This document shows, piece after piece, positions 46,167 to 57,862 of a DNA stretch of 64,000 bases. The DNA is from Paramyrothecium sp. XJ0827 (Eukaryota; Ascomycota; Sordariomycetes; Hypocreales; Stachybotryaceae). The position numbers and the translations under genes were made by a program. The notes beneath the pieces were generated by a model. It was not told the DNA's origin. It was given only the letters and a program-made list of their open reading frames with translations, and searched no databases. The DNA lies in contig JAJFPB010000004.1 of NCBI GenBank assembly GCA_020881915.1, positions 4,712,001 through 4,776,000 of the forward strand, written 5' to 3'. Position 1 is the stretch's first letter, and each line of letters begins with the position of its first letter.

Positions 46167-46946
46167 GCGATTGCTTGAAAGATGGAGCAACCACTGAACA
46201 GAAGCACAAATGGGGCTTTGAATCAATGATTACGGGCGGGGCTGTCTGCTGCAAATCTGGTCTAACTCTTAGTATTTTTCTTGTTGGTCAAGCTCTGTCT
46301 TCATATGATAGTGTTAGGAAAAGGAATAAGGGATCTATTCGCCCAGTTAGTTACATGGGATTTGCACTTCATTGAGATGCAGTGGGACACAGAAAGTATC
46401 ATGAAGAGACGAAATAGCGAATCCGCAAGTAATTGTATTGTAATCTGGCTATATATTTGCTCCCCTGAACTTTACTCTTCTCTGCCACTTCCACAACCTC
46501 GCTTCATATTCTTCCACTGTAAGTATTTTGCTGGGATCCAAAGCCGTATAATGTATATTTGCGTCAGGTTGAAGTCTAAATAGACATGGTACATGAGTGT
46601 TGTTTCTATTAAATCCAACAGCGCGCCTGAATCTGGCTTTCAGTTGAACCCAACCGACATGATTTTCGAGGCTGTCACTGATCACTATTCCTCGTGAGCC
46701 GCCTGGAGTAATGTCTAATGGATGGCACAGACAGCTTCTCTTGATGAACACCCATGCGTAATAATTTGGAATAGTAATTTCTGTCTAAAAATCTATTTTT
46801 TTTTGGTATTCAACAAAAGAAAACATCAGCTCGTTATTATCATTCCATTATCGTCAAGTCATCAAAATGTTTGGGAGTGAACCCCCGGACTAACTCCGCC
46901 CACACAACTCGTGCGAGATGCTTTCCCCCTGTAATGCAAGACTTAG
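46167..46946. other. Convergent intergenic region
   Basis: This spacer lies between convergent genes and is AT-rich near 46600-46860, including a T8 run at 46795. No gene was seen. Confidence 0.45.
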
Positions 46947-48122
46947 TTATTGAGCCAGGAGACCGCCATCCTGATACGTCGAGCAGACATGCAACGGTGA
47001 CTCAAATAGGATTTCAGTTGTTGCGGATTCCACCGGCCTTAGAGTTTGGACCCCTGCCAAGTGTTGCGCAGGCAGTGCTAGGTGAGTACGAAGTGTTGCC
47101 CACCACGTAATCAACACGGATAATACTGCGAGGAAAATAAATGTCGAGGAGATCGAACTCATTTGCCGGGCCAAGTTCTGCATGAATGGGTTCTTTCCCA
47201 TCTTCTTCGTTCCCAACGTTCCCTGCAGCGACAAGGGAATCACATTCAAGGAGGCCAATAAAACCAGAATCCAAGACAAACTGCCCATGAATAATGCGTC
47301 GTTCTGATCTGAGCCATGAATGTGGACGTCTGTTGTACCTTTCTGGATGAAGAGATTGCCTTCTTCGGGCCAGAATAGGCTGCTTGCCCTGGTTATACAG
47401 AGCTTGGCGTATCTCCACCGCGATGAAGCTTGGTGCAGGGTCCTCCGGTCGATATTCTGAAGAACTTCGGATCTGAGCCTTGTCCACTGATGGTAGTCAA
47501 TGGAGCTCGGCATCAAGCCTAGATCTGACGCGATATGGAAATCGTTCTTGTGCGCTACCAGCCATGCATAGGACAGCAGGAGGCCTCGCGCACTTCTGCA
47601 GAGTTCTTCGTCATGGATGATGTGCTGAGTCCAGAATTCGCAGTTGAGGAGGTAATCAGGCAGAGGCTTGATGGACATGCACTCGTCTTGCCAGACCATG
47701 TGCTCGTTTGGATCTTCGGTCACGTAGATGGCCCGAAGTAGCTGGCGCTGTCGATGGAGAGTGCGTGCAAGTCGAGGGAGCCCGGCAATCCAGAGATACT
47801 GCTGCACCTTGGCGACTCGCGGAGTCTGAAGATCCCACTGCAGGTGCAGCCGGACATTGTCGCTGGGGTCCAGCAGCGCGTCGCCGTGTCGGCCGCCGTT
47901 CGTGAGGTTGATCTCGGAGCTGCGCGGCGCAACCTCTCTCGAGAAGGGCGGTTCCTGGCAAGTCTTGTGCGCCATCATGACTGAACGAAGCAGAGTATAA
48001 TGATCTTTGAGACACTTGAGCCATGCAAGCTGCGCGGTTAATTGACTTGAGATGAACCCGGTGCGAGCCACGAACCCCGCATGGACTGACCCTGCAAGTG
48101 TCGGTGAAGGTGGCGGGGGCAT
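46947..48122 (-). CDS. Uncharacterised fungal membrane protein
   Basis: This single-exon gene encodes 391 aa. The N-terminal 230 residues are soluble-looking. They include YVTEDPNEHMVWQDECMSIKP and PDYLLNCEFWTQHI, then a helix with LLLSYAWLVAHKNDFHIA. This resembles a widespread family of uncharacterised ascomycete proteins that I know only by pattern. Two hydrophobic segments follow near residues 285-310 (SLSWILVLLASLNVIPLSL) and 325-348 (STFIFLAVLSVLITWWATL), so the protein is probably membrane-anchored. There is no signal peptide. No catalytic motif is visible, and I assign no function. Confidence 0.8.
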   Translation of the reverse strand: MPPPPSPTLAGSVHAGFVARTGFISSQLTAQLAWLKCLKDHYTLLRSVMMAHKTCQEPPFSREVAPRSSEINLTNGGRHGDALLDPSDNVRLHLQWDLQTPRVAKVQQYLWIAGLPRLARTLHRQRQLLRAIYVTEDPNEHMVWQDECMSIKPLPDYLLNCEFWTQHIIHDEELCRSARGLLLSYAWLVAHKNDFHIASDLGLMPSSIDYHQWTRLRSEVLQNIDRRTLHQASSRWRYAKLCITRASSLFWPEEGNLFIQKGTTDVHIHGSDQNDALFMGSLSWILVLLASLNVIPLSLQGTLGTKKMGKNPFMQNLARQMSSISSTFIFLAVLSVLITWWATLRTHLALPAQHLAGVQTLRPVESATTEILFESPLHVCSTYQDGGLLAQ

Positions 48123-49227
48123 CCTGGCGATGGAGTCGTGTGAGGAGCCACTAGTCTAATGCTGGCCTGCTGAAAATGGGATTCTCAGGGCTATTTCTCT
48201 CTTGGGCAAGTGAGAACCTGTCGTAGGATACATAACAACAGAGGATTGGCTGCGACTTGAGCCTGTCATATCGAGCGTCGTGATTGTGACTTATATTGGA
48301 TCAGCCCGTCTCTAGAAGTATGAGAATGTGAGCCCGACACAAGCACAATACAGATTCAATAGTGCCTAACCAATTTTTGACAGGGGGCTTTGCGCTGGCA
48401 GAGTGGACTGGGCCGGTCCTCAAGATCCACCAACCTGCATCGCGTGGGTCATCTCCTTACTCATGGTTTTCCCTTTTCTTTTCTTCGGCGCAAAGACGGG
48501 GGGTTTTCGATGCCGGTCAGTCCTTGTTGACGAATCTTAACCTTTTAATCTTACGGAGAATTGTCAGTCACCGTATTGGATGGCAGAGCTGTCTTGGGAG
48601 ATCACCCTACTGTCAAGGACTGAAGGCTTTTGCGGTCGGACAGCAGCAAAAGAGGCAGCGTTACGCCGGCCTTGTGATAGGGTGGAAGCACAGCGGGTCA
48701 AGCGGACAACGGCCTTACGGGGGGCTGTGGCTGCAGGGGCACCACAGACAGCTACCCCCCTGGCTTAGGCTCATCGTGCCATCGGCTATCCGTCTGGACG
48801 AGAACCAGGCTCTGCTGGGCAACAAGGGGTTATTCGAGGCATTGATGCATCGGTGGTCTGGCTCATCCATTGTCCTTACAGCTCCCGTGTAAGAAGGAAG
48901 TATGGAGACAACATTTAGATTCATCCGGCGCATCAAAGCCACCTTGCTACCAACGCCATTAGATCAATTTTGACAAACAAACCCACTTGCAAACAGCCTG
49001 TATGCGCGCAACGTGACCTTCAATCCTTGTAGCTTTGCCTTCGTGAATCTGACTCGTCTTCGTCGAGGAATGCTCCGCCATCCGTGTCTGAATCATCGCT
49101 CATGCTGGAATCACTTTCGTCTTCAAGGCTCGTGCTAGGTGTGCCCGAAGAGGATGCGCTCAATATGAGTGGGATGTTTTGTAGCAGTTGATCGTCCTCG
49201 TGCTGCTCGACCGTTGCCGCCGCCGTA
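48123..49227. other. Intergenic region with an acidic frame at its edge
   Basis: There is no clear gene. On the minus strand at 49020-49247 an open frame encodes a Ser/Asp/Glu-rich stretch (SDSSMSDDSDTDGG) that looks like a protein tail but does not join in phase to the deaminase gene next to it. Confidence 0.4.
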
Positions 49228-50801
49228 CTATGATCTTGGCCTGACATGTTCTGTTAACTTCTGCAATCATTTGCCTGGTTTCACCAAATATTGATACACG
49301 TACCAAGCGCAATATCCTCCACGCCTTCTATGATCGTCTGGAGCTGAGAGCCCACTTCATGTTCTTGGTGTGCTAGGCTACTGGTGATGCCTGTAATGGA
49401 GTCGGGATGCCATTTGGCTGGATCAGCCCGCTTCATAATATGATCGAGCGTTCTCCTACGGATTTCGGGGATCATTCTATTCAGGACATCGAGCTGATAT
49501 TTGTATTCCGGATCGGACTTCTTCCAGTTGCGCGGCTGCGACCCCGGTTCTTGAAGCCCTGGCAGGCCCCATTGGAGCCAGATTTTATGGTGCGACTTGG
49601 GTATGACCCACCTTCCTGGGTGATGTTTGATGTAGAGAAGACAGCAGAAGCATGAAGGCTTACTGCAGCCTATATACGGGTCATCATCCACAAAACAGAG
49701 CTTCTTGTGGTAAAAGTGCTCGAGAACTTGAATCTCAGCGTGAACCCGAGGCTTCAGTCCATGCTCGTATGCGACTTTGATGCGGTCAAGGACATTATAC
49801 TTCCGATCCAAGTGCATGAAAGACTCGTAGTATTCCTGTAACGTTGTGTCATTGGCCGGCAACATGCGTTTGAGAATACCCTCGAGCTTTGTCTGGCCGT
49901 CTAGCTCAGGCGGCGTGGGTGGTATGCCAGGATCGACTAGTTGTATTGCTTGAACATTGGACAAGTGAGGCAGAAGTTGCAAATCGTCCAGAATTTGCTT
50001 CGGGGCCCGGACATGGTTGGCTAGGCGGCCCAGAGAATGCCGGAACTTTCCAAATGCAGTTGTTGGAGCATCTAGATGGACTTCTTGGGCGGCTATTGCC
50101 ATGTGACGCTCGAGCCTCTGCAATTGCTCAGCGTGTCTGCGGCTGTATGCGAGCCACGGTATTTCTAGGATATTTGCTTCCGCAAATCCGTCCAGCCACC
50201 GAACAAGACTTTGATCTATGTAAAGGCGTCAGTCACGACAATGGAGTGTATGGGAGGCAATCATTGACCAACCTTCGTCCTGTGAGCCAAGATGCTCCTT
50301 TATGTCCTTAATCGCTCTCGAAATTTCACCAATCTCCTTACTGATTCTGCGCTTCGAGTGCTTTATAGATCCGTTGATGAAGTCATCTTCTTTCACAGCG
50401 CGGACATCCCCTTGAAGCCGGATTATTTGTCGTGCATCCGCTAGAACCGTTTGGAGAAAGGCAACATTTCTCTGGGCCGCTGCATCAACGACGTTGGATG
50501 CTATCCACAGAATGATGTTTCGTCCCGTGTCTTCAAAGGCAGCAGCGGACGTAGTTTTCCCTCCTTTCTCCGTGTCGCAAAGATAAGAGAGGTTGTCCTG
50601 GATTCGCCGCCGCCGCGATTGATTGTTCAGATTTTCCTCCGGCCTGTCGGTTTCAGCTCTGGTCTGGCCTAGGGCCTCTAGAACAATCAGCGGCTCGTAG
50701 AATCGATGCAAGAGCCGCATGTACGGGTCTGTGCGGACGCTTTGGAGCCTTTTCTTTTTGACGCCGGGTCCCAGAGACCCTTGAGAGACCTCAGTAGCCA
50801 T
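49228..50801 (-). CDS. OTT_1508-type nucleic-acid deaminase-like protein
   Basis: Exons 50801-50273 and 50215-49304, plus a short 3' exon 49250-49228, join in phase to give about 487 aa. The N-terminal third is helical and charged. The deaminase-like core has RVHAEIQVLEHF (HAE, near residue 334) and, about 25 residues later, CSKPSCFCC, supplying the His, catalytic Glu and cysteines that bind zinc in the OTT_1508-like fungal branch of the deaminase superfamily (PF14441). Members are proposed to act on nucleic acids or in conflict systems; none is characterised to my knowledge. The 3' end is uncertain. Without the last intron the frame stops at 49281. The acidic frame at 49020-49247 looks like a natural tail but is out of phase with every acceptor I tried. 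Confidence 0.78.
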
Positions 50802-52194
50802 CCTTACCTGTAGTAAAAGGATTAGGAGAGTTCGGAAAGACACCACCTGGAGTCAAATTGCGTCAAAGATGCCGACTTCGCCAATGTAAGAAGGCGTGGG
50901 GGATCATGTTAATAGACTTATGATGAATTGTGCCGCGCACCGATCTTTTTAACTCTCCGTTCCATCTTTGTGTTGTGTGCCAAGATGGCATGGTAACGAT
51001 CGAAAGCGACTGCCCTGCAGGAGGCCCGACAGGTTTCTCTCAAATGCAACCCTCACACTTTCGGTGTCCCCGATGGAGCAATGATTAGTAGAAGGAGGCT
51101 GGTGCAGCCAATAGCTGGCTGCTTTCAGAACGAAGCAAGGCTGCACAAGGCGCAATCCGGTCCGTGGTATGCCTACGGGTATGTTGGAGGCCTACCATGC
51201 AGAGCCCGTCATCTGTAGACCCCACTGAGACAGGGCCATGAGCTGGTCCGCCGACAGATGATACAGAGATACGAGGCCATGGGATTGGACACTCTGGACA
51301 CGCCGATAATGTCACCCTATGCTGTCTCATTATTGAAGCGACTTCTGCGGCAAAAATTGGATGTCGCAAGGACGTTTTGCGGGATTCGTAGATTTTCTTC
51401 CTATTACTGACCAGGAGATAACAACACAGCTATTGCAGGGTCTGCGAGCAAGGAGCAATACTGAATCCTTGTTCAGACTTCCAAAACGACTTTACAATCG
51501 GGAGTGCACAAGGATCTCTACAGTCTCGACAAATTGACCCAGCCTCCTGCCTATGGCTATTATATCTCTAGGCTTCAATTTGTGATGGTTAATTGTCATC
51601 ATAAAATCGGATCTTTTAGTTTAAGTGTAGAGTTTGATCAAGCTCTCATCATGCTCAAAACTCACAAAATTCTCCTACTACATGCAGTTACCTTAAAGTT
51701 TTCGGCCTCCATACCAATTCCTGCATGTATCTAGGAACGAACAATGATGTAGCACAAATGACACGTAAAGATACGAGTGTACGGCATCAAGAAGCAGATT
51801 AAGACCTACCCTTCAGTTATCTTCGTAGTCTGGAGGGAGATAGCTTACCCTCAAGTTTTTTTCTTCTTTCTTCCTAATTAAAAAAAAGACAAAAGCTTTT
51901 TGCTTTGTGGCTGCAGGTGTTTGATCGAGCATCTGATCCAGAGGTAACCTTGATGATTCACAGTCAAGCTTTTCACGTTGCAGTATATTGGTGGGTATTT
52001 ATGTGCCCTTTGGTCTCCAAACCCGTCCAGGACTGACATTTCTCTTTCGAATTTTCAACTGGAATGTTTGAATACCCCGAACCTGCAAATCCCGACAACC
52101 GGCTCTCCCTCTACATTTCACATGCTTGCGTCGTCAGTCGACGAAATCGCCCGATCCTGAAACACCAAGAAATTTGCGAGAAGAAGCGTTCCAA
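50802..52194. other. Divergent intergenic region
   Basis: This 1.4-kb promoter region between divergent genes is AT-rich from about 51550 to 51950. Short frames only. The 5' end of the following 2EXR gene may extend into its last 100 bases. Confidence 0.45.
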
Positions 52195-53373
52195 ATGTTG
52201 AAAGAATTTCGAGTCTTCGGACGGCTACCACTAGAAGTCCGTCTCATAATCTGGGAGCTGGCTATTGCCACCGAAATCAACCCTGGGGTTCACTACTTTT
52301 CCATTGTGGAGAACGGAAATGCTCGTGCTAGGACAGGGGCTTCAGAGGGCCAGGTTGATGGTAGGAGTTCCTTGCAATGCCAGGCGTCCTGTCACTACGG
52401 ATCGACAGATGATAACGACCAGCAATTTATGCAAAGCGATAATCACATCGCAACTCCCCAAATACAAATTGTGCTTCGCAATGGGCCTGCAGAGTACCCC
52501 TGGTTCAGAGAAAATCGACCTACATATGTCCAGGATGCAGGCCTGCTGACTGCGTGCAGGGAGTCCAGGCTAGCTACTATCCAGTGTCTACAGAGGGAGA
52601 TCAAAGATAGAGCTGAAAAGTTGAAGTTTCAACAAGCCCAAAGAGCGTCCTATTATGAGCGAGCAAAGAGGGGCAAATTCAGTATAGATTGGCTGCCATG
52701 GACCGAGGACGCAGAGGGATACGTCGACAAGATCTGCCTGCTCAAGATTTGGCATAACGAGGAGCGCATCAACTTGCCAGTCCGACCGCATTCTGACCTT
52801 TTCTGCCTCGACTTACGACTCGAAAACATCGATTTACACAATAGTATTTATTGGAAACAAGTCCTATACCAACTTTCCCTGTATCCCCTCGGCCCTATAA
52901 CAATTAACATCGCTTTTGACTATCATCCGAAATGGGCCATCTCTTTGCCCCAAGCTTACGGGAACTGGAGACCCTTACAGGATGAGCCAACCCCGTGCGG
53001 ACTTATCGCGCGCGCGTTCTCCGCATGGGCAAGGGGTGATATGCCAGGTTGTCGTATATGGCTGATTGACCGGAGCATCATTTTACGGGATTATGTCCAC
53101 GACGATAACTCGTACCAAAAGATCTTCCTTGACACCAACTACAGATATATTCAGACTTATGCGTCTGAGCGTATGGGCGGATTCTGTGAGATGCTCTATC
53201 AGCAGAGCGCTTTCTACTTCTGTAGGCAGTTGAACTTTTGGTACTTCCGTCATCGTCCCCAGCCAAGAACGTGGGACTTCGACGATTACTGTCGTTCAGA
53301 ATCATGCCTCGGGGTGTTGGCTTGCGAGCCTCGGCCTGCCGCAGCCCTGGGAAGAGTACCGGCGCCTAGTTAG
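52195..53373 (+). CDS. 2EXR domain protein
   Basis: The frame encodes 392 aa from the first in-frame ATG at 52195. Codons before it are open back to about 52126 but begin without ATG, so a short upstream exon is possible. The N-terminus FRVFGRLPLEVRLIIWELAI, followed by GVHYFSIV, is the signature of the fungal 2EXR domain. The later part contains conserved-looking blocks (GLLTACRESRLATIQCLQRE; YPLGPITINIAFDY) usual for this large ascomycete family. Its function is unknown, and I see no enzyme motif, signal peptide or membrane segment. No introns are needed in the part shown. Confidence 0.85.
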   Translation: MLKEFRVFGRLPLEVRLIIWELAIATEINPGVHYFSIVENGNARARTGASEGQVDGRSSLQCQASCHYGSTDDNDQQFMQSDNHIATPQIQIVLRNGPAEYPWFRENRPTYVQDAGLLTACRESRLATIQCLQREIKDRAEKLKFQQAQRASYYERAKRGKFSIDWLPWTEDAEGYVDKICLLKIWHNEERINLPVRPHSDLFCLDLRLENIDLHNSIYWKQVLYQLSLYPLGPITINIAFDYHPKWAISLPQAYGNWRPLQDEPTPCGLIARAFSAWARGDMPGCRIWLIDRSIILRDYVHDDNSYQKIFLDTNYRYIQTYASERMGGFCEMLYQQSAFYFCRQLNFWYFRHRPQPRTWDFDDYCRSESCLGVLACEPRPAAALGRVPAPS

Positions 53374-53734
53374 ATTAGGTCCAGTGCATAGTAGGATATT
53401 TCAAGACTTGAGATGTAAACCTTTGTGTTGGGGCGTGTTAATTTGGTTGCATCATTCTTTGGGGCTTTCTGATGCTAGTCATTTGAGAGTGATAATATTA
53501 TGTATAGGGGGCCAAATTACGCATGAAGTAATTTCTGTTGTGTGTGATCACCCATTCTCTGGCACCCAAAACCTGTCATAAAAGTCCCTCTGGCTTACCT
53601 TACTTAGCTATCTAGGTCGGTACTAAACTTAAAGTAATTCCCCCTTTTCCCTAGTATATTGCTATAGGAAGGCAAGTCATGTAAGTTAGAGTCTTTAAAG
53701 AAAATAAAATACTACCTTATGGCTACCTAGCTAC
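53374..53734. other. Short AT-rich spacer
   Basis: This 360-base AT-rich stretch lies between convergent genes, with CTAGCTA-type words near 53610 and 53728. No gene was seen. Confidence 0.45.
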
Positions 53735-55224
53735 CTATCCTTTGCTTGTGATTTGATTCTTAAGAAAATTACTACCGAACTGCTTTTTTCTCGCAGGAAA
53801 CTTTTCCTTGATCTGAGCATCAGTGAACTTCTGGGTATGACTTTTCAAAAGTGCAACCCGCTCTTCAATACTCAATGATACCTGGTTTCCAATAGGCACC
53901 ATGCAGTTCGCTAAAGTTTTATAATCTTTCATCAAGAGGCGAATGGTAATCATAATGTAGTCAATATTATAGAAAACAAGCGCATGCTGAGAAGAGTACG
54001 CGTCTTTGCTTTTTAGGAATGCAACAGGATGCTCGCGCCAGTGTCGAAGAGGGTTGAGATGATGCGATGTGTGATAACCGTCATTAAAGGAATGGCGATT
54101 ACTCTTGATAGGGAAATCCATATTAGCAGCCAAATTCCAAAAGGCCATGGCACTATGAGGCTTACCTGAACATCTAGCAATGTAATGCTTGATCGATAGT
54201 CTGAGTCAGGCTCTTCATGATCTACGAAGGCATGTTGACCCCAATTGCCAACCATCAGCCCCAAGCGTAGGAGCATCAGAGGCAACAAAAAGACGGTGAA
54301 AGTAGCTTTTGAATTAAAGCGGAAAAGAATCACGAGGGCTGCATAAGAAGTAAGCTCCCATGACGCAGATTTGAGAGCAAGAAGCGGTCGGCCTGTTCGA
54401 ATGAAATACAGGGGAAGGTCGAGCCAGATTAAGAAATAAAAGCGCCCAAGGTATTGAAGGAAGGAAAGGATACTATCACGCTGGTAACGGATTGTTGAGG
54501 ATAAGTCGTGAGGCCCGTTGCCTTCAACATGATGGTGTTTGACATGATGGTAATAATAGGAATTCCAGGTATGTCCCATCAAGGGATCAGTAATGTAGGG
54601 GAAAAGATCGTCGAAGAGAGCAAATCGTTTGTTCAGAATGCCTCGCATATGTATATGTTGATGCATCATCAGGGTGTATGTGCCCATATAGCTGACCTGC
54701 ATGAGAAAATGGACAATAGCATGCGGCCATGAGAAGCTCCGAAACAGCATCAATGCGCTTGGGACGGAGGTGGCGAAGTAAAGTAGAAGATGCGTTAACA
54801 TCACGACGTCCGTCTCCACCCGGACGATGCTGCGGCCGGCTTTGATGTATGGTTGCAGAAGCCACACCTCGAGAAGCTGCGGCAGTTTGATGTCCGTTAA
54901 GTCGACTGAGGTGAAAACTGTGGGCTCAAATTGAGGATCTGTTCGGTCATTGAGGCTTGTAAGAGCAGCAATAGTAGCCTCGTCGCTGTGTTGAGCTGAA
55001 GAGCCATGAGCCAGATTAGCTAGAGTCACAGGAGATGCGAAACAAATTCCCATACAATGATGAATGATTGGTTCTTTTTTTCTGTGGCCACTTCCGTTTG
55101 CGATGCGTCTGCTCCGGTCTTCGGCCTTCCCTTTGTTGCTGGCCTCAACATTGGCAGCGAGATTTTGTAGGACCAAGATATCTGCCTTGCTCAACCGGGG
55201 GTCAAATACGATATTGGCGGCCAT
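53735..55224 (-). CDS. Membrane fatty-acid desaturase-type enzyme (2 exons)
   Basis: Exons 55224-54166 and 54103-53735 join in phase to give 475 aa. The start at 55224 is the first ATG; upstream in-frame codons begin with TTG. Three histidine clusters are present: MMHQHIHMRG, YYYHHVKHHHVEGNGPHD, and HTSHHLNP, the last rebuilt next to the splice as SNRHSFNDGYHTSHH. They would hold the di-iron centre of a membrane fatty-acid desaturase/hydroxylase-type enzyme (PF00487). About four hydrophobic segments surround them, so ER membrane location is expected. The 62-nt intron has a GTAAGC donor and GCTAAT branch site. Specificity cannot be read. The long N-terminal extension (about 110 residues) before the membrane part is unusual for simple desaturases. 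Confidence 0.88.
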
Positions 55225-56118
55225 GGCTGCTCGTCCTAGCGGGGAATCTCGCTTTTTTAGTAGCTGTAATAAGTTGACAAGAAACGATCTCCGGTGTTGC
55301 CAGCGTGCAACGCGATCACTGCTCGTGCAAGAAGAAATGTAGGGCAAAAAAGTAAGCTCTGGTAAGGAGATGTTCCGTTTGACCGTTTTCTTATAAGTTT
55401 AGGAATCGGCCAGTACGGTCGGAAGCCGGAATATAGCTTTTCTCTATCCTTAACTTGCTTATTGATTCAGTGACTTAGGGGGCAGAGCTCTTGATTCAGT
55501 GACCTCGGAATGCTTCACCACATAAAACGGTCAAACCAAACACGCCACACGCCTTAACAAGGTACTTCCTGATCATGTGCATTGCACAGACCTTCTTCTA
55601 AATGAATAAGGTTAGGGTGAGGGGGCCTTTACTGCCTGTACCTATATGAGAAGGGGTGTGACACAGGCGAGGCAACAAATGACAGTCCGTTGTTGATACG
55701 AGGTTTGTTGCAGATTTCAGCTGTGGTGTATCGATTTGACCACAGTCACTTGTTGGTTGTGGTCAGCTACACAACTTCCCCGTCAGGGGTCATTATTAAT
55801 GCAAGCTACCATGTGTCACGTAGCGTCAAGTCGGCTTGGGTAACAATCCCAGTCGGCTTGGGTAACAATCCCAGTCGCCACCCGAAGTAATTCTTCACAT
55901 CAGTGCGCAAAACGATGATCGAGATGCTTCGAGCGACGAGGCTGGCAGTTCCCTATGTAACGTATCCGAGAATGTACTATGAACATAGGTAGGGATGTGA
56001 ATGGTTGGTATTAGCCACCTCCCTCGTCTCGTCTTTCTCTTTTTTTTCATCTTATGAGTGAAGTCATTTTGTGGGTCAGTTTGAAACTCGTGAGAGATCT
56101 TGAAAAACGAGGCCTACA
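55225..56118. other. Divergent intergenic region with a tandem duplication
   Basis: This is the promoter region between divergent desaturase and membrane-protein genes. It holds a 22-bp tandem duplication at 55829 (separate entry) and a pair of TTGATTCAGTGAC words near 55472 and 55492. No gene was seen. Confidence 0.45.
55829..55877. repeat. 22-bp tandem duplication
   Basis: A 22-base unit (AGTCGGCTTGGGTAACAATC plus CC) is present twice back to back, at 55829-55850 and 55851-55872. The first bases of a third copy follow. Confidence 0.9.
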
Positions 56119-57862
56119 ATGGGGTTTCCAACATATATTGTCGTGGACGCTCTTCGTCAAGCTACCTACGTTATTACATATCTACAGACACTGCCAATTC
56201 TCTTCACAGGTTTAATCCCGCATCGTGCCTCTGCTGCCAACACTGTTCCCTTCACCCCTGTCCAGACGTTAGCTACAGAGCAATCGACTTCTGTTGACCA
56301 GGAAGCGGGGAAGTTAGATTTTGACAACTGGGTTCATCGTGGCATGGCCATACGCAGGGGCGACTCTGATTACCAGTGCCTGGCAAATCTGACTGCCGCG
56401 CTCGATCTTGTCGGCTTGCTAAATGCTGCAGAATACAATGGTGCTGCTGGTGCACTGAGTCTGCTTCCAACCGCCGGTGCCCTGCTTGGCGCTCCGACGC
56501 GGGAGATGTGGACCGTGTATAAGCTGGTACCGTTGGCCGGACTACTCAGCATGTTCCTCAGCCTTGGCGGGTCTATTACACCGTCCAATGTCGGAGAGTA
56601 CGATCCCGCTGAGCCTTTCTCATACGGTGGCTTCATGCCAACGACCCGCGTTAAGGCAGCTCGACGCAATAAAGTTTCTCAATCGGACCCCCTCAGACAA
56701 CATCTCCTCGAGGTTGATAGCAACGAAGGCCAAAGCGAGCTTACGCCAGCAAAGCAGTTCTCTGAAGAAGTACTACAGAGAGCCGAAGAGGATGGAGGTG
56801 GAGGAGTCAAGCTCGGCATCTTCATTGCAATGACACTTCAGTTTGTGCTCATCATTGCTATGCTAATACCTATGTGGTACGCCCAAAGAGGCGCTGTTGT
56901 TACATGGTGGTGCCGTGTATGTCTTGTTATGACACATTGAGTAGAACCCTACACTGACGGAACTATATCAGACCTGGGGCTGGATGTACTTTTGGTACTT
57001 CCTGGTTTCAACAGTTTCGATTTTCGATAACCTGGTTGCTGCGCCCTTTACACGCAGCTGGACCATCCGCGTATCCAGAAAACCCACCGGCCTCCTTTTC
57101 GATGAAGGCATAAAAAAGATCACGCAGAGGCAGGATTACAAGAATGCGCTTGAGGCCATCAAAGCCGGTCCGAATACGAATCAACAGATTAGAATTGATC
57201 CTACTAAGGGGTCTGGGTACTCGCGGACCTGTTTCTACGTTGTCATCTCGGTCCACGGTATATCCCGGATTCATGCAATTTCTCAAATCGTCTGCAAAGC
57301 ATCAAGTGTTGCAATCTTTGCTTTTGGGACTGCCCTCTTCGCATCAGCCACCATGATGTCTATTTCTATCGCACTCATGGTCCTGTGCCTTCTCCTTGGA
57401 TGTGGCGTGGCAGGTCGAGTTATTGCGATGTGGATCGTAGCTCAAATTGGCCACGAAAGCAAGCCCATACTTCACAAATTAGTCAGTTCCGAAGAAGAAG
57501 CAGGGGAGTATATACACGCCATCGCCGAGCTTGACTTGCAAATCGAGATTCAAGGCCATGTGATTTTGAACGGATGGTGCGTTCGATCACGAAATGTCTT
57601 GTTCTCACCAGCCACTTATATCAGGCTGCTTGCAAAACCATTTGATGTTATTGCCTTGGCCGAGAGATCGCACCCTGGGAGAAGTTCCGAGCACATGGAC
57701 CATGGGCCCATTGGACCAATGTTTTACCCACCAAGCTGGGCAGCCTCGGGATGTGTGAGAGGGGATGACAGATCTCCTCTTGGGGATCGGTATGAGTCAA
57801 TTGAGATATCCGATATAACTCGAGGGACACCTACATCTCACCAACATATATCGTTGAGGTAG
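56119..57862 (+). CDS. Uncharacterised multipass membrane protein (2 exons)
   Basis: Exons 56119-56916 and 56972-57862 join in phase to give 562 aa. Hydrophobic segments occur near the N-terminus (TYVITYLQTLPILFTGLI), at about 120-165, at about 240-262 (LGIFIAMTLQFVLIIAMLIP), directly after the splice (WMYFWYFLVSTVSIF) and at about 375-425 (a pair including ISIALMVLCLLLGCGVAG). A region with acidic character and a GGGG turn precedes the third segment. The C-terminal 120 residues are cytoplasmic and polar. I recognise no family or motif. The layout is common among uncharacterised ascomycete membrane proteins. Splice quality is good (GTATGT donor, CAG acceptor). Confidence 0.8.
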
